NCBI RefSeq assembly: GCF_014199985.1
Contig: NZ_JACHOS010000008.1
Span: 62,001-126,000 of the forward strand
Direction of reading: 5' to 3'
Source: Methylorubrum rhodesianum
Lineage (GTDB): Bacteria > Pseudomonadota > Alphaproteobacteria > Rhizobiales > Beijerinckiaceae
Length of the DNA: 64,000 bases
Each line of letters begins with the position of its first letter. Positions within the stretch are counted from its first letter, which is position 1. Shown one piece after another: positions 7,657-16,164 of the stretch. Position numbers and translations under genes: made by a program. The notes under the pieces are model-generated. The model saw only the letters and a list, made by a program, of their open reading frames with translations, did no database searches and was not told the origin of the DNA.

Positions 7657-9462
7657 TTAGTTGTTCGGCAGAGCGAAGACCGTCAGCTGACCACCGAGGT
7701 TGGTGTAGCTCGACAGGGCCGCGTAGCCGCCCACCGCGCCGAGACCGGCGTTCGGGTCGGTCAGGCCGGCCGCGAGGCCGATGCCGGCCCAGCCGCCGAC
7801 GCCCGACAGGACGCCCACGTACTGCTTGCCCTTGTGCTCGTAGGTCATCACGTTGCCGATGATGCCCGACGGGGTCTTGAACTTGTAGAGTTCCTTACCC
7901 GACTTCGAGTCGACCGCCTTCAGGTAGCCCTCGAGGGTGCCGTAGAAGACCACGTCACCGGCCGTGGCCAGCGCGCCGCCCCAGGCCGAGAACTGCTCGG
8001 GGTTCGACCACTTGATCTTACCGTTCACGCCGTCCCAGGCGATGAAGTTACCCATGCCGCCGTGCGAGCCGGGGGCCGGGTACATCGAGAGGGTCGCACC
8101 GACATAGGGCTGGCCCGGGGTGTAGGTCACCCGGAACGGCTCGTAGTCCATGCAGACGTGGTTGGTCGGCACGTAGAACAGGTTGGTCTTGGGCGAGAAG
8201 GCCGCCGGCTGCTGGTCCTTCGAACCGAGCGCCGCCGGGCAGATGCCCTTCGAGTTCACGTCCTCGCCGTTCTGCTCGGTCGAGTACTTCGACACGACCA
8301 GCGGACGGCCGTAGGTCTTGGAACCCTTGTCCATGTCGACCTTGGTGGCCCAGTTCACGACCGGATCGTACTTCTCGGCGACGAGCAGTTCGCCGGTGGC
8401 GCGATCGAGCGTGTAGCCGAAGCCGTTACGGTCGAAGTGCGTCAGGAGCGGGCGCTCCTTGCCGTCGATCTTCTGATCCGTGAGGATCATCTCGTTGATG
8501 CCGTCGTAGTCCCACTCGTCGTGCGGGGTCATCTGGTAGACCCACTTGGCCATGCCGGTGTCCGGGTTACGCGCCCAGATCGTCATGGACCACTTGTTGT
8601 CGCCCGGACGCTGCTTCGGGTTCCAGGTCGAGGGGTTGCCCGAGCCGTAGTAGAAGAGGTCGAGCTTGGGATCGTAGGAGAACCAGCCCCAGGTGCAGCC
8701 GCCGCCGGTCTTCCACTGATCGCCTTCCCAGGTCTTCAGCGAGGAGTCCTTGCCGACCGGCTTGCCGAGCGAGGTGGTCTTCTCGGGGTCCATGATCATG
8801 TCGGCGTCGGGGCCCTGGGAGTGGCCGCGCCACACCTTCTTGCCCGACTTCAGGTCGTAGGCGGTGACGTGGCAGTTCACGCCGAACTCGCCGCCGGAGA
8901 TGCCGACGATGACCTTGTCCTTCACCGGGAGAACGGTGGCGGTGTTGGTCTCACCCTTGGACGGGTCGCCGTTCTTGACCGACCAGTTGACCTTGCCGGT
9001 CTTGGCGTCGAGCGACACGAGCGTGGTGTCGGCCTGGTGCAGGAGGATGGCGCCGTCGGCGTAGGCCAGACCACGGTTGACCGTGTCACAGCACATCACC
9101 GGGATCACGGACGGATCCTGCTTGGGCTCGTACTTCCACACGATCTTGGCGCCCTGGTCGAGGTCCAGCGCGTAGACGATGTTCGGGAAGGGCGTGTGGA
9201 CGTACATGATGTTGCCGACGACGAGCGGGGAGCCCTCGTGGCCGCGCAGAACGCCGGTCGAGAAGGTCCAGGCAACCTGGAGGTTCTTGACGTTGTTGGC
9301 GTTGATCTGGTCGAGCTTGGAATAGCGGGTGTTGGCGTAGTCGACGGTCTGAAGAACCTGCTCCGCCGGGTTGGCGATGCCCTTCATGACGCTTTCGTTG
9401 GCCAGGGCCGGGCTCGCAGCAGCGAGACCCGCACCGAGGGCGAGAAGATGTACCGCTCTCAT
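7657..9462 (-). CDS. xoxF: XoxF, lanthanide-dependent PQQ methanol dehydrogenase
   Basis: Periplasmic eight-bladed propeller quinoprotein oxidising methanol. The 601-residue protein has a signal peptide (to about residue 21), the vicinal disulfide Cys124-Cys125 in VMCCD, and repeated W-docking strands. Catalytic Asp318 is followed two residues later by Asp320 in DEWDYDG. That extra Asp is the hallmark of lanthanide rather than calcium enzymes, and the numbering matches that reported for XoxF1 of M. extorquens AM1. The ATG has an excellent GGAGG 5 nt upstream. It heads xoxF-xoxG-xoxJ and faces the PQQ biosynthesis genes across the convergent terminator. Confidence 0.97.
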   Translation of the reverse strand: MRAVHLLALGAGLAAASPALANESVMKGIANPAEQVLQTVDYANTRYSKLDQINANNVKNLQVAWTFSTGVLRGHEGSPLVVGNIMYVHTPFPNIVYALDLDQGAKIVWKYEPKQDPSVIPVMCCDTVNRGLAYADGAILLHQADTTLVSLDAKTGKVNWSVKNGDPSKGETNTATVLPVKDKVIVGISGGEFGVNCHVTAYDLKSGKKVWRGHSQGPDADMIMDPEKTTSLGKPVGKDSSLKTWEGDQWKTGGGCTWGWFSYDPKLDLFYYGSGNPSTWNPKQRPGDNKWSMTIWARNPDTGMAKWVYQMTPHDEWDYDGINEMILTDQKIDGKERPLLTHFDRNGFGYTLDRATGELLVAEKYDPVVNWATKVDMDKGSKTYGRPLVVSKYSTEQNGEDVNSKGICPAALGSKDQQPAAFSPKTNLFYVPTNHVCMDYEPFRVTYTPGQPYVGATLSMYPAPGSHGGMGNFIAWDGVNGKIKWSNPEQFSAWGGALATAGDVVFYGTLEGYLKAVDSKSGKELYKFKTPSGIIGNVMTYEHKGKQYVGVLSGVGGWAGIGLAAGLTDPNAGLGAVGGYAALSSYTNLGGQLTVFALPNN

Positions 9463-10154
9463 GGATTCCTCCGACAGGTCTTATCGGCCGGCGGACAGCA
9501 GCCCGCTGCCTGCCCTGGATTGACCTGCTGTTTGCGACAGGGATCGTATTCGCTCCGGCAGCTCGCGATCGTTGCCATGGGAGCAGGATAATCCTGCATT
9601 CCCGGCAACTTACACGGCTGGTTCCGCATCCCCGAGCGGCCCCCTCAAACCGAAGCTTGAACGAACTCTAAGAAAATTTCCGGCGGCGTCAACTCGATTT
9701 CGCGCGTGGAATGTCGCAGCTGACACAGCCTTTATCATGGAATTTTTCTGATAAAACGCTGTTTTTGCAATGCACCATTTAATATGCAGCGCACACATCT
9801 CGCTTTTTCTTTGGCGGGTCATTGGTCCCAAACATCTGGCGGAATGCGCCGCCTGCATGGGCCGGCCAAATTTTCCCATCACGCATGCAGAAATAGCACT
9901 TTAATTCCTGCCATCGCTCGGTTTCGCTCTGATACTTGCTGCCGCAGCGCAAAACCGGACACGGCCCGAACCGGTGCGGGCGGACAGCGCGGACGGCTCC
10001 GACAGGCGCTCCGGCCACGGGAAAATTTTGCATCGAAGCGTTCCGCTTATCCTTAAGAGACAGCGGCGATGCCCGGGAAGAATCGGCAATCGGCCTCGCG
10101 CGAGTCGCCTCGCATCGTCCGCCCGCGGCCGCATCGACCGCCGGCGACGGCGCT
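9463..10154. other. Long intergenic region carrying the xoxF promoter
   Basis: Nearly 700 bp without a convincing gene separate xoxF from the upstream ABC ATPase gene. The xoxF-proximal part holds a perfect palindrome (9583-9597). Around 9670-9790 the base composition drops to AT-rich, unlike the coding DNA on either side. A short - strand frame (about 9779-10033) contains several cysteines but has weak codon bias. I see no tRNA, repeat or mobile element. Confidence 0.5.
9583..9597. promoter_or_regulatory. Perfect palindrome upstream of xoxF, candidate operator
   Basis: GCAGGAT-A-ATCCTGC is a perfect inverted repeat with 7-bp arms around one central base. It lies 120 bp upstream of the xoxF start codon, a plausible position for an activator or repressor site. 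No consensus promoter elements stood out nearby, so its role is inferred from symmetry and position only. Confidence 0.35.
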
Positions 10155-10943
10155 TCACAGGGCAACGATGGCGGGGAAGCGGGCGGCCAGGCTCCGACGG
10201 GTTGTATCGGCCCAAGCCCGGTCGCGCTCGGCGCGTAACCGCTCGAGGGGAATGTTCGCCAGGAGGTGGGCGGGCCGGGGCGAGACCAGCAGGAGCCGGT
10301 CCGCGATCTCGATGGCCTCGGCGACGTTGTGCGTGACCATCAGGACGCTCGTACCGGTCCGGCCGACTGCCCCGACTACCAGTGCGCGCAGGGACGCGGC
10401 CGCCGCGTCGTCGAGGGAGACGAAGGGCTCGTCGAGAACGAGGATTCGCGGCTCCAACGCCAAAGCCCGCGCCAGCGCCACGCGGCGCTGCATCCCGAGC
10501 GATAGCGCGCCGGGATAGTGCGCGCGCCAGGAGGTGAGCCCGAGCGATTCGAACAGATCGTCGAGGTCGCGCCCCCGGCGCGCACGGGGCAGACCGAGAC
10601 GGACATTCTGCTCGATCGTGCGCCAGGGCAGCAGCCGCGGATCCTGGAACACCATCGCGATCCCGGCCCGGGACGGTTCCGGGCTGACGCTGCCCTCGAA
10701 ATCGCGGTCGAGGCCGAGCAGGATGCGCAGGGTCGTGGTCTTGCCCGCGCCGGAAGGTCCGATCAGGCAGGTGATCTCGCCGGCATGCAGCTCGAAGGCG
10801 AGGCCGCGCACCGCCTCGACGGCCTCGGTGCGCGCCCGGCGGCCGGGCCTGCGATAGACCTTGCGCTCCACACGCACCGTCAGAAGCGGCGCGGGCTCGG
10901 CGCCGATCGCCGCGGGACCGGTCTCAGCGCCAGCGGCGGACAT
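10155..10943 (-). CDS. ABC transporter ATPase, nitrate/sulfonate/taurine type
   Basis: Cytoplasmic ATP-hydrolysing subunit of an importer. The 262-residue protein carries Walker A (GPSGAGKTT), a Q-loop (MVFQDPRLLPW), the signature LSLGM (a variant of LSGGQ), Walker B (ILVLDEPF) and a switch His (VMVTHNVAEA). It overlaps the permease gene by 20 bp and is last in binding protein-permease-ATPase. Substrate unknown. Proximity to xoxF hints at a compound relevant to methylotrophy, but no sequence feature proves this. Confidence 0.9.
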   Translation of the reverse strand: MSAAGAETGPAAIGAEPAPLLTVRVERKVYRRPGRRARTEAVEAVRGLAFELHAGEITCLIGPSGAGKTTTLRILLGLDRDFEGSVSPEPSRAGIAMVFQDPRLLPWRTIEQNVRLGLPRARRGRDLDDLFESLGLTSWRAHYPGALSLGMQRRVALARALALEPRILVLDEPFVSLDDAAAASLRALVVGAVGRTGTSVLMVTHNVAEAIEIADRLLLVSPRPAHLLANIPLERLRAERDRAWADTTRRSLAARFPAIVAL

Positions 10944-11658
10944 GGGCGTCGAGGGGCTGGAGCAGGAGGGCGTCGATGGCGAGCATCACGCTCATGAAGA
11001 CGAGGCTGTAGCCGATCACCGCGGTGACGTCGAAGAGGGTGAAGTAGTAGTTGATGGCAAAACCCACCCCGTTCGGGCGCCCGAGCAGCTCGACCACCAG
11101 CACGATCTTCCAGGCGAGCGAGATGCCGGAGCGCGCCGCCGCCACCATGAAGGGCTGGAGCTGCGGCAGCAGCACGTGGGCGATCCAGGTGCGCCGGTCG
11201 AAACGGTAGGTCGTGGCCATCTCCTCCAGGCCGGGATCGAGGCCGCGCGCGCCCTCGCGCATGATGACCGCGACATTGGGCAACTTGTTGAGCGCCACCG
11301 CGACGATGGCGGCGGTCTCGGTGAGCCCGAGCCAGACATAGGCCAGCACCGTGATGACGAGGGCCGGCGTGTTGAGGATCACGAGGAGGGGCGTGTCGAG
11401 CAGCCGGTCGGCAAGGCGCGAGCGCCCCAGGGCGATGCCGAGCAGCACGCCGAGGCTCATGGCGATCACGAAGGAGACCGCGACGCGGGCGAGGGTGACG
11501 CCGACATTGAAGAGGAGACTGCCCGTTTCCGCCTCGCGCAGGACGAAGGCGAGCACCGCGCTCGGGGCCGGCAGGGTCCGTATGTCGGCGTAGACCGAGA
11601 CGCCCTGCCAGAGGGCGAGCAGGACAGCGAGGGAGAGGAGGCGCGCGAGCAGGGCCAT
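10924..11658 (-). CDS. ABC transporter permease, nitrate/sulfonate/taurine type
   Basis: Inner-membrane subunit of the importer, 244 residues with about six hydrophobic segments. The EAA-type cytoplasmic loop that docks the ATPase is visible around EEMATTYRFDRRTWIAHVLLP. It overlaps the ATPase gene by 20 bp and follows the binding-protein gene after about 40 bp, so the three are one operon on the - strand. Confidence 0.9.
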   Translation of the reverse strand: MALLARLLSLAVLLALWQGVSVYADIRTLPAPSAVLAFVLREAETGSLLFNVGVTLARVAVSFVIAMSLGVLLGIALGRSRLADRLLDTPLLVILNTPALVITVLAYVWLGLTETAAIVAVALNKLPNVAVIMREGARGLDPGLEEMATTYRFDRRTWIAHVLLPQLQPFMVAAARSGISLAWKIVLVVELLGRPNGVGFAINYYFTLFDVTAVIGYSLVFMSVMLAIDALLLQPLDAHVRRWR

Positions 11659-11697
11659 GCGAAGCGTCAGCGGACCGAAGCCGTCATCGCGGCATCG

Positions 11698-12705
11698 TCA
11701 GCCATTGCCCGCGGCGTCGAGATAGAGGTCCGGCGGCAGCGTCTTGCCGGCACCGAGGAGCTGCGGCCCCCCGAACCGGTCCAGGGCGGCGTAGATGCGC
11801 TCGCCGTCCGCGCGCTCGGCGGCGATCGGCCGGCGCGGAATGCCGGCGAGGAAGTCGCGCTTGAGGGTCGAGAAGGTGGCGTCGTCCTCCGCCGCCATGA
11901 GCGGGCGGACCGTCTCCCACAGGGCCGGCTCGTTCGCCAGCGCGTCCTTGGCGGCGGCCGAGGCCCGGGCGAACCCGCGCACCACCTCGCCCCGGTCGGC
12001 CACGGTCTGGCCCTCGTAGAGATAGCCGATCAGCGAGACCGCCCCCTTGGCGCCGAAGGCCCGCATCACGTCGTCGGCCGAGATCAGCCGCTTGAAGCCC
12101 TTGGCCTCGAGACGCGCGCAGAACTGCCAGTAGAGCAGGGCCGCGTCGAGCTCGCCGCTCTCCAGCTTCTGCGCCAGCAGCGGCGGCGCGCCGTAGGCGA
12201 TCTGCGCGGCGGTGTCGAGTTCGAGTCCCGCCATCTCGCGCGCCTGCGCCTTGAGCAGGATCCAGTTCTTGTCGAGCGCCCCGCCGGCCACCCCGAGCCG
12301 CTTGCCCGAGAGCGCCTTCAGGTCGGTGATCGGACTTCCGGCCGGCACCATCAGCGCGCCCTCGGTGGTCGAGTAGGGCGAGAAGCGCACGCCGCGTCCC
12401 TCGTTGCCGAGCCGGGCGGCGAAGATCAGGTCGCCGACGATCGCGTCCACCTGACCGCCGAGGAAGGCGATGCGGGCGGCGTCGTTGCCGGCGAGCTTGA
12501 CGATGTCGAGGGTGAAGCCGTTGGCCGTATCGAAGCCGCGCGCCTTGATCACCGCGGCCTCCCAGGAGGCGGTGCCGAAGGGCAGCACGCCGAGCCGGAA
12601 TGTCTCGCCCGCCGCCCGCGCGCGGCGAACCGTCGGCAGCGCCGCCGCGAGCGACAGGGCCGCCGTCGCGAGCATTCCGCGCCGTGACAGCATGGGCGTC
12701 CTCAT
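11698..12705 (-). CDS. ABC transporter substrate-binding protein (NMT1/THI5-like)
   Basis: Periplasmic binding protein of 335 residues, first gene of the importer operon. The N-terminus is a twin-arginine-like signal (LSRRGMLATAAL) ending in ARAA. The fold follows SsuA/TauA/NMT1-type proteins, with an early GVLPFGTASWEAAVIKARG segment and a later GALMVPAGSPITDLKALSGKR. This class binds nitrate, sulfonates, taurine or pyrimidine precursors; the ligand cannot be told from sequence. An AT-rich stretch upstream (12706-12775) probably holds its promoter. Confidence 0.88.
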   Translation of the reverse strand: MRTPMLSRRGMLATAALSLAAALPTVRRARAAGETFRLGVLPFGTASWEAAVIKARGFDTANGFTLDIVKLAGNDAARIAFLGGQVDAIVGDLIFAARLGNEGRGVRFSPYSTTEGALMVPAGSPITDLKALSGKRLGVAGGALDKNWILLKAQAREMAGLELDTAAQIAYGAPPLLAQKLESGELDAALLYWQFCARLEAKGFKRLISADDVMRAFGAKGAVSLIGYLYEGQTVADRGEVVRGFARASAAAKDALANEPALWETVRPLMAAEDDATFSTLKRDFLAGIPRRPIAAERADGERIYAALDRFGGPQLLGAGKTLPPDLYLDAAGNG

Positions 12706-12875
12706 GAATTATCGATCAGACCGTCCCGCCTCTTCGGAAGCGGAAGTTTCTGTTGAATTTTTTAATAGGGACTCGGCTCCGCCCCGTCCACAGCCGGCCC
12801 CGGCGTTTCCTCTGCGACATGCGGGCCCGAACGCTCCCGATCCGGCTTGCGCCGCCGCCCGTCCGGACGCAGGTT

Positions 12876-12907
12876 TTCGCCGGTTCCAAGGTTCGCCGGT
12901 TCCAAGG
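12876..12907 (+). repeat. Perfect 16-bp tandem duplication ahead of a ribosome binding site
   Basis: TTCGCCGGTTCCAAGG occurs twice in direct tandem. The second copy runs straight into the AAGGGAGG Shine-Dalgarno of the downstream dehydratase gene. It looks like a recent slippage duplication, or a modest regulatory repeat in the 5' leader. Confidence 0.7.
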
Positions 12908-12916
12908 GAGGTGACG

Positions 12917-13294
12917 ATGGCACAGGCACGCGAGGGCGTCCTCGACGACGCGACGGTCGAGCGGCGGCTCAAGGAGGAGCTTCCGGCATGGCGGCTCGAG
13001 GACGGCTGGATCCGCCGGACCTACAAGACCGCCTCCTGGAAGAGCACGCTGATGGTGATCAACACGGTCGGCCATCTGGCCGAGGCCGCGTGGCACCACC
13101 CGGACCTGACCGCCTCCTACGCCTGGGTCGAGGTGCGGCTCATGAACCATGCCGCCAAGGGCATCACCGAGAAGGACTTCGCCCTCGCCCGGAAGATCGA
13201 GGAGGTGGTGTCCTGGCAGCCCGGCACCGAGGGCGGCGCCCTGGAGGGGACGCCGAGCGATCCCCGCTTCGCCTACATCAAGTACGACAAGTAG
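12917..13294 (+). CDS. Pterin-4-alpha-carbinolamine dehydratase family protein
   Basis: The 125-residue protein matches the PCD/DCoH family, which dehydrates 4a-hydroxytetrahydropterins or moonlights in pterin biology. The TGHLAEAAWHHPDLTASYAWVEVRL-like region (here beginning NTVGHLAEAAWHHPDL) contains the conserved His-His-Pro active site, and NHAAKGITEKDFALA follows as usual. The ATG is fixed by a near-perfect AGGGAGGTGA Shine-Dalgarno. It stands alone on the + strand, divergent from the ABC operon and close to folate-linked C1 genes; a pterin recycling role is plausible. Confidence 0.9.
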   Translation: MAQAREGVLDDATVERRLKEELPAWRLEDGWIRRTYKTASWKSTLMVINTVGHLAEAAWHHPDLTASYAWVEVRLMNHAAKGITEKDFALARKIEEVVSWQPGTEGGALEGTPSDPRFAYIKYDK

Positions 13295-13308
13295 CCGGTT
13301 CGCCGATC

Positions 13309-13332
13309 AGGCCGGGGCGCACGAGCCCGGCC

Positions 13333-13333
<1 letters not shown>
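13309..13333. terminator. Hairpin between convergent dehydratase and hydrolase genes
   Basis: AGGCCGGG and CCCGGCCT form an 8-bp perfect stem with a 9-nt loop in the 38-bp gap between two converging genes. There is no clear T-run on either strand, so its efficiency is uncertain. Confidence 0.4.
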
Positions 13334-14208
<875 letters not shown>

Positions 14209-14421
14209 GCGCGCCTCAAAGAGTGAAACCATCGAGCGGGCCGGAGCCCGGCGGCAGAAGTAGGGGCGCATCCGCCGACGGCGATGGTCGCGTGTTCGCT
14301 TCCGCCGCGGCGGTGCCCACCACATCCACTCCCGAGCCGAAACCCCGGCGACTTCGCATCCGTGCGGGATCAGGCCCGGGTCCTCGCCGGTTGCGCCCTC
14401 AGGCCCCTTCCGAGACTTGTG

Positions 14422-14988
14422 ATGATGACAGTCCGAGACGAGCGGAGCGGCTCCGCCGCGCGCGCAACCTTCTCTCCTCCTCAACCCGGCGGACTGGCCC
14501 CCGCGCTTCTGCGCAACATCCGGGCTCTGCAGGAACGCCGGAACGCGGCGGAGCACGACGCCTCCCTGCGGGATCGCGTGGCGGAGGCGATCACGCGGTT
14601 CACGGGCAGCATGACGTTCGTTGCGCTGCACGTCGTGCTGTTCGGCTTCTGGACCCTGGTGAATACGGGACTGCTGCCGGTCCTGCCGAAATGGGACGCA
14701 TCCTTCGTGATCCTCGGCACCTCGGCCTCCGTCGAGGCGATCTTCCTCTCGACCTTCGTGCTGATCAGCCAGAACCGCATGGCGGAGGCGGCCGACAAGC
14801 GGGCCGATCTCGATCTTCACATCAGCCTTCTGGCCGAGCACGAGGTGACGAAGCTCGTCACGATGGTATCGGCCATCACGGAGCGGATGGGGATCGAGAC
14901 GCCGGCGGATCCCGAGGTCGGCGAACTCAGCCAGGATGTGGCGCCCGATGCCGTCCTCGACGAGATCGAGCGGAACGGCCGCGCCTGA
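14422..14988 (+). CDS. DUF1003 family membrane protein
   Basis: The 188-residue protein has two transmembrane segments (about residues 62-85 and 95-118). They are flanked by the DUF1003 hallmarks [18 protein letters not shown] and [27 protein letters not shown] soluble helical tail with LAEHEVTKL follows. The biochemical role of the family is unknown. The start is one of two adjacent ATG codons (14422 or 14425). It converges on mclA. Confidence 0.85.
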   Translation: MMTVRDERSGSAARATFSPPQPGGLAPALLRNIRALQERRNAAEHDASLRDRVAEAITRFTGSMTFVALHVVLFGFWTLVNTGLLPVLPKWDASFVILGTSASVEAIFLSTFVLISQNRMAEAADKRADLDLHISLLAEHEVTKLVTMVSAITERMGIETPADPEVGELSQDVAPDAVLDEIERNGRA

Positions 14989-15010
14989 GGTCAGGCTCGC
15001 CAAAAAGAAA

Positions 15011-15028
15011 GGCCGGGCGAACCCGGCC
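15011..15028 (-). terminator. Intrinsic terminator of the serine-cycle operon
   Basis: GGCCGGG and CCCGGCC form a stem with a 4-nt loop 27 bp past the mclA stop. On the - strand it is followed by TTTCTTTTTGG, a good U-run. It marks the 3' end of the sga-to-mclA gene run. Confidence 0.8.
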
Positions 15029-15054
15029 TCTCTCCCGTCAGCTTGCGAGGAAGC

Positions 15055-16029
15055 TTACTTCCCGCCCATCGCGTCGGCCTTCTGGATCAGCGCCTCGGCC
15101 ATCCGGATCGAGGCGATGTCGATGAGGCGGCCGTCGAGGGAGACGGCGCCGCGGCCGGCCTTGGCGGCCTCTTCCATGGCCTCGAGGATGCGGCGGGCCT
15201 TGGTGACCTCGGCCTCGGAGGGGGTGAAGACCTCGTTGGCCAGATCGATCTGCGAGGGGTGGATCGCCCACTTGCCCTCGAAGCCGAGCGCGGCGCAGCG
15301 GCGGGCCGCCGACTTGTAGCCGTCCGGATCGGAGAAGTCGCCGAACGGACCGTCGATCGGCCGGAGCCCATAGGCGCGGCAGGCGACCAGCATGCGGTTC
15401 TGGGCGAACAGCCACGGGTCCTGCCAATGGGTCTGGCGGTTGCCGGCCTCGTCCTTGTCGGTGAGCACCGAGTAATCGGGATTCACGCCGCCGATCACGG
15501 TGGAGCGGGCCCGCGTCGAGGCGGCGTAGTCGGCCACGCCGAAGGACATCGCCTCAAGGCGCTTGGAGGAGGTGGCGATCGCCTCGACATTGGCCATGCC
15601 GAGCGCGGTCTCGATCAGCACCTCGAAGCCGATCTTCTTCTCGCGCTTCTTGGCCTGCTCGATCTGCGTCACCAGCACGTCGATGGCGTAGACGTCGGCC
15701 GGCACGCCGACCTTGGGGATCAGGATCATGTCGAGGCGCGGACAGGCCTCCACGATATCGACGACGTCGCGGTACATGTAGTGGGTGTCGAGACCGTTGA
15801 TGCGGATCATCATGGTCTTGTTGCCCCAATCCAGGTCGTTCAGGGCCTGGATGATGTTGGTGCGGGCCTTCTCCTTGTCGTCGGGCGCGACCGCGTCCTC
15901 GAGGTCGAGGAAGATCACGTCGGCGTTCGAGGCGGCCGACTTCTCCATGAAGGTCGGGTTGGAGCCGGGAACCGCGAGTTCCGAGCGGTGCAGGCGGGGT
16001 GTGGCCTGCTGGATCAGGGTGAAGCTCAT
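15055..16029 (-). CDS. mclA: MclA, malyl-CoA lyase
   Basis: Cleaves malyl-CoA to acetyl-CoA and glyoxylate, the closing step of the serine cycle. The 324-residue protein belongs to the HpcH/HpaI citrate lyase beta family. Near the N-terminus is RSELAVPGSNPTFMEK, and the acidic metal-binding strand VIFLDLEDAVAPDDK follows. MIRINGLDTHYMYRD and GFEGKWAIHPSQID are also typical. A GGAGG Shine-Dalgarno precedes the ATG. It is the last gene before the operon terminator, 135 bp after ppc. Confidence 0.96.
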   Translation of the reverse strand: MSFTLIQQATPRLHRSELAVPGSNPTFMEKSAASNADVIFLDLEDAVAPDDKEKARTNIIQALNDLDWGNKTMMIRINGLDTHYMYRDVVDIVEACPRLDMILIPKVGVPADVYAIDVLVTQIEQAKKREKKIGFEVLIETALGMANVEAIATSSKRLEAMSFGVADYAASTRARSTVIGGVNPDYSVLTDKDEAGNRQTHWQDPWLFAQNRMLVACRAYGLRPIDGPFGDFSDPDGYKSAARRCAALGFEGKWAIHPSQIDLANEVFTPSEAEVTKARRILEAMEEAAKAGRGAVSLDGRLIDIASIRMAEALIQKADAMGGK

Positions 16030-16164
16030 CGGGAGTCCTCCGTTCTTTGAGACCGTCTTGTCCTGCGCGCGGTCACTTTCACAGATTGCGTGCCGCGCTT
16101 CTATCTCGCGCGCCCGGCCCGGCCGTCCAGCCGGGTCCGAGACACGTCGTCGAGATTGTATGCA

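Noticed and set aside
9779..10033. Small - strand frame upstream of xoxF with CX4C and CxxC-like cysteine pairs
   Set aside because: Codon bias is weak compared with neighbours, no clear ribosome binding site is seen, and the sequence looks like non-coding promoter DNA. A conservation check could revive it.
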